64,000 bases of DNA, from assembly GCA_035315885.1 (NCBI GenBank), contig DATFXM010000058.1, positions 1 through 64,000 on the forward strand, written 5' to 3'. The stretch comes from DATFXM01 sp035315885 (GTDB lineage Bacteria > Acidobacteriota > Blastocatellia > UBA7656). Both the position numbers and the translations under genes were made by a program. Positions 62,021-64,000 of the stretch are shown piece by piece; position 1 is the first letter of the stretch; each line of letters starts with the position of its first letter. The notes under the pieces are model-generated. The model searched no databases and had not been told where the DNA came from. It saw nothing but the letters and a program-made list of their open reading frames with translations.

Positions 62021-63495
62021 CGACTGTTCATCCTCTTTCGCGCGACAATCTCAAGACTCCGCAGATAGTCTTTGTAAGAGTCGTAGCGGTTTGCAGTCGC
62101 AATCGGCAGCGACGCGTCGGAATTCCCTTCCCACCTCCGCGCAAAGTAAATCGAATCGTAGATGCGGCCGATCTCGTACTCGCGGCTAATCCTCAATGCC
62201 GCGGCGTAATCCTCGCCGTAACTCGTGTTTGGCAATCCGCCCAGACCCCTCAACAGCACTGCGTCGAACGCTCGAGGAGCACCGAGTCCATTTATCCGCA
62301 ACGCATTGTTCCGGCCGTTGTCGCGCGTCCATTCACGATGGTCGATGAGACCCGGCGGAATCGGCTTCAGATCGAAGTCGACGATTGTATAAGATCCGAT
62401 AACCATGCCGTAGTCGCCTTCCTGAAACCTCGCCACCATTCGCGCTAACGTTCCACTTCCGGCGTAAAGATCATCGGAGTCCAACTGAACAGCATATCGG
62501 CCGCAATGTGGACTGAACAGCGCTTCGTTCCAGCATCCGCCTATGCAGAGGTCGCGCCGCTCCGGTCGCAGATGAATCAGTCGAGAGTTCGATTGAGCTA
62601 TCCCCGACAGGATCTCGGTTGTGCGGTCAGTCGAATGGTTGTCGACTACGATGACGTTGAAATCAAAGTCCGCATCCTGTGAGAGCGCGCTTTCAACTGC
62701 ATCTGTGATCGTGCGCTCGCGGTTGCGCACCGGGATGATCACGCTCGCTCTCACTGTTTCGGAGTCGCGCAAAGCAGCATTCGGACTCTTGAATTGAGGC
62801 TCGAGAAAAGCACCGATCCTCTTCAAGTGCTCGGTGACTATCTGCTCCATTTCGATCTGATACTCGCGTTGTCGCGGATCGACGTAGTCGAACTGTTTCT
62901 CACCAGATGATCGCAGGTCCATCGGCACGCGCGTGTACAGGAATTCGGGTATCCGGCTTATCCGAAAATCGATAGATAACTTGAGGCGCAGGTCGTAAAG
63001 AGCCCCCCAGCGAAGTTGCTGCGGCAACTCCCCATGTCTTGAAAGAGCAGCCTTGATTGCAGACGTCGAGAAAAGACAAAGCGATCCGAAGTCGAAACTA
63101 TCGCGACAGCTCCCAAACTGGAAGTCAATCAACGGATGATCCGAGATCCCCTCGGCGGACTCTTCCCTGAAATCGGAGTAGACCATCCCGGTCTCTGGAT
63201 CATCGGCAATCGCGGTCAGTCTCTCCAGCATTCTCGAGCCGGGCCTGACCCAATCCGAAGCGCGGACCCAAAGAAGATAGTCTGAATCGAGGTTGGCAAT
63301 GACTTGGTTCAGTCCGGTTGCCGTGGCTGCGGTGTCTTCGATGCGCACGACCTTTTGTGACCGCTCTTCTGGAAGTGACTCGGAGTCTCCGCACAAAAAG
63401 ATCCTGTCGACCATAGGGCTCGCAGCAAACTCCTCGACGAGTGCGCCCGTTTGTTCGTTTGCCGCGCTTGTTAAGGTCACGCTGACGGTTGGCAT
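62017..63495 (-). CDS. Glycosyltransferase family 2 protein with two GT-A-like units
   Basis: A 492-residue glycosyltransferase. The C-terminal half (about 255-470) is a complete GT2 domain: ASVIIPVRNRERTITDAVESAL, VVDNHSTDRT, the DxD-type LDSDDLY and a later GED motif (YGEDYAAALR). The N-terminal half (about 1-190) also looks GT-A-like, with YLLWVRASDWV in the place of the DxD region, probably a decayed duplicate. The start ATG 63495 overlaps the upstream gene by 19 bases; the stop overlaps the DUF4922 gene. Acceptor and sugar unknown. Confidence 0.88.
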   Translation of the reverse strand: MPTVSVTLTSAANEQTGALVEEFAASPMVDRIFLCGDSESLPEERSQKVVRIEDTAATATGLNQVIANLDSDYLLWVRASDWVRPGSRMLERLTAIADDPETGMVYSDFREESAEGISDHPLIDFQFGSCRDSFDFGSLCLFSTSAIKAALSRHGELPQQLRWGALYDLRLKLSIDFRISRIPEFLYTRVPMDLRSSGEKQFDYVDPRQREYQIEMEQIVTEHLKRIGAFLEPQFKSPNAALRDSETVRASVIIPVRNRERTITDAVESALSQDADFDFNVIVVDNHSTDRTTEILSGIAQSNSRLIHLRPERRDLCIGGCWNEALFSPHCGRYAVQLDSDDLYAGSGTLARMVARFQEGDYGMVIGSYTIVDFDLKPIPPGLIDHREWTRDNGRNNALRINGLGAPRAFDAVLLRGLGGLPNTSYGEDYAAALRISREYEIGRIYDSIYFARRWEGNSDASLPIATANRYDSYKDYLRSLEIVARKRMNSR

Positions 63496-64000
63496 ACCGG
63501 CCTGAGCACCATTACACCGGACATCCGGTGTCGCTTAAGAAACGCTTCCAGCTCTTCATCGATAACAGTTCGAGCGGTTCGGCTCGCATGGCGCAGCAAG
63601 AGACGAGTCCCGCAGATTGCGAGCCCGACGTGAAACGCGTCCAGGTTTTTCCTTGTAGAAGCGAAGACCAGAATATCGCCCGTGCGGATAATGGATGAGC
63701 TCTGAACAACCCATCGCTTGGGGAAGCTGCGGAAGGTCACGGTCCGCGGCTTCACTCCAGGCACAATATTCAAATGCCGGCGGTGCTTGCGCGCCGCGGC
63801 GCCCAGGGTTAAATCACGCACAAAGCCTGCCGCCTGATTTTGGCGAGCCCAACCGACCATGTAGTGATTTCGCTTTGTCCAGGACATCTGGCCGTCCTGA
63901 TACCTTATTCGTTTGAGCACACTGACGAAGTCTTTCATGTTTCGCGATTGAGAAGCGGCAAGGACAGTTTCGATGAAAGTCACACAATCAAATCCCCGGG
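63477..64000 (-). CDS. DUF1460 N-acetylmuramoyl-L-alanine amidase-like protein, partial
   Basis: The frame runs off the right edge (5' end missing); about 174 residues are visible. FDCVTFIETVLA contains the Cys of the papain-like/NlpC-type active site of DUF1460 proteins, and DAFHVGLAI the conserved His. A start at 63983 would omit the Cys, so the gene must begin outside the window. Members cleave cell-wall amide bonds; Bacteroidetes enzymes take part in peptidoglycan recycling. First visible gene of a four-gene overlapping operon. Confidence 0.82.
   Translation of the reverse strand, partial: RGFDCVTFIETVLAASQSRNMKDFVSVLKRIRYQDGQMSWTKRNHYMVGWARQNQAAGFVRDLTLGAAARKHRRHLNIVPGVKPRTVTFRSFPKRWVVQSSSIIRTGDILVFASTRKNLDAFHVGLAICGTRLLLRHASRTARTVIDEELEAFLKRHRMSGVMVLRPVCQPSA

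Overview
The window is a 64 kb chromosomal segment of a free-living bacterium of moderately high GC. I see no phage, IS transposase, rRNA, CRISPR array or convincing tRNA. Gene content points to an Acidobacteriota-like organism, perhaps a Blastocatellia relative: paired DinB-family proteins, subtilases with Ig-like tails, an aroD-aroE fusion, a B-box/LiaF/DUF4097 cluster, and many palindromic intergenic repeats. No marker settles the taxonomy, so this is inference.

Layout. 1-8 kb: a partial S8 protease, a UbiD-family decarboxylase, a small cysteine-bearing exported protein with its own promoter and terminator, then an O-antigen ligase/TPR protein and a phosphomannomutase/phosphoglucomutase. 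8-18 kb: DinB protein, FAD oxidoreductase, BON protein, DUF885 peptidase, proC, cysK, a YfiT-type DinB protein, fused aroDE, and a truncated repeat-domain remnant. 18-20.3 kb: a peroxiredoxin whose peroxidatic Cys codon is an in-frame TGA (candidate selenoprotein) and a TPR-thioredoxin. 20.5-30 kb: gamma-carbonic anhydrase, hisS, aspS, amidohydrolase, methyltransferase, HAD phosphatase, Bcp-type peroxiredoxin, P1 peptidase. 30-38 kb: PilB/GspE ATPase, MltD-type transglycosylase, then the flippase-nrdR-lon run. 38-44 kb: ECF sigma factor, double zinc-finger anti-sigma, B-box membrane protein, LiaF/DUF4097 protein, small membrane protein, M23 peptidase, zinc-ribbon protein. 44.5-52.6 kb: a complex I cluster with exactly the seven membrane subunits (nuoA-H-J-K-L-M-N) and none of the peripheral arm. 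52.9-64 kb: a large S8 protease, a GT-C/TPR membrane protein flanked by palindromes, a PrcB-like protein, and a tightly overlapping operon of DUF1460 amidase-like, GT2, DUF4922 and SpoIID genes.

Selected themes. (1) The candidate selenocysteine peroxiredoxin has the complete frame, the PxxxTxxU motif, a resolving Cys and a SECIS-like hairpin just after the TGA. (2) The 59.6-64 kb operon looks like an undescribed envelope-glycan module. (3) The sigma/anti-sigma region resembles an envelope-stress regulon with an ECF-type promoter in front of the sigma gene. (4) At least six families of palindromic or tandem intergenic repeats occur, several starting right at stop codons and supplying the last codons of neighbouring genes.
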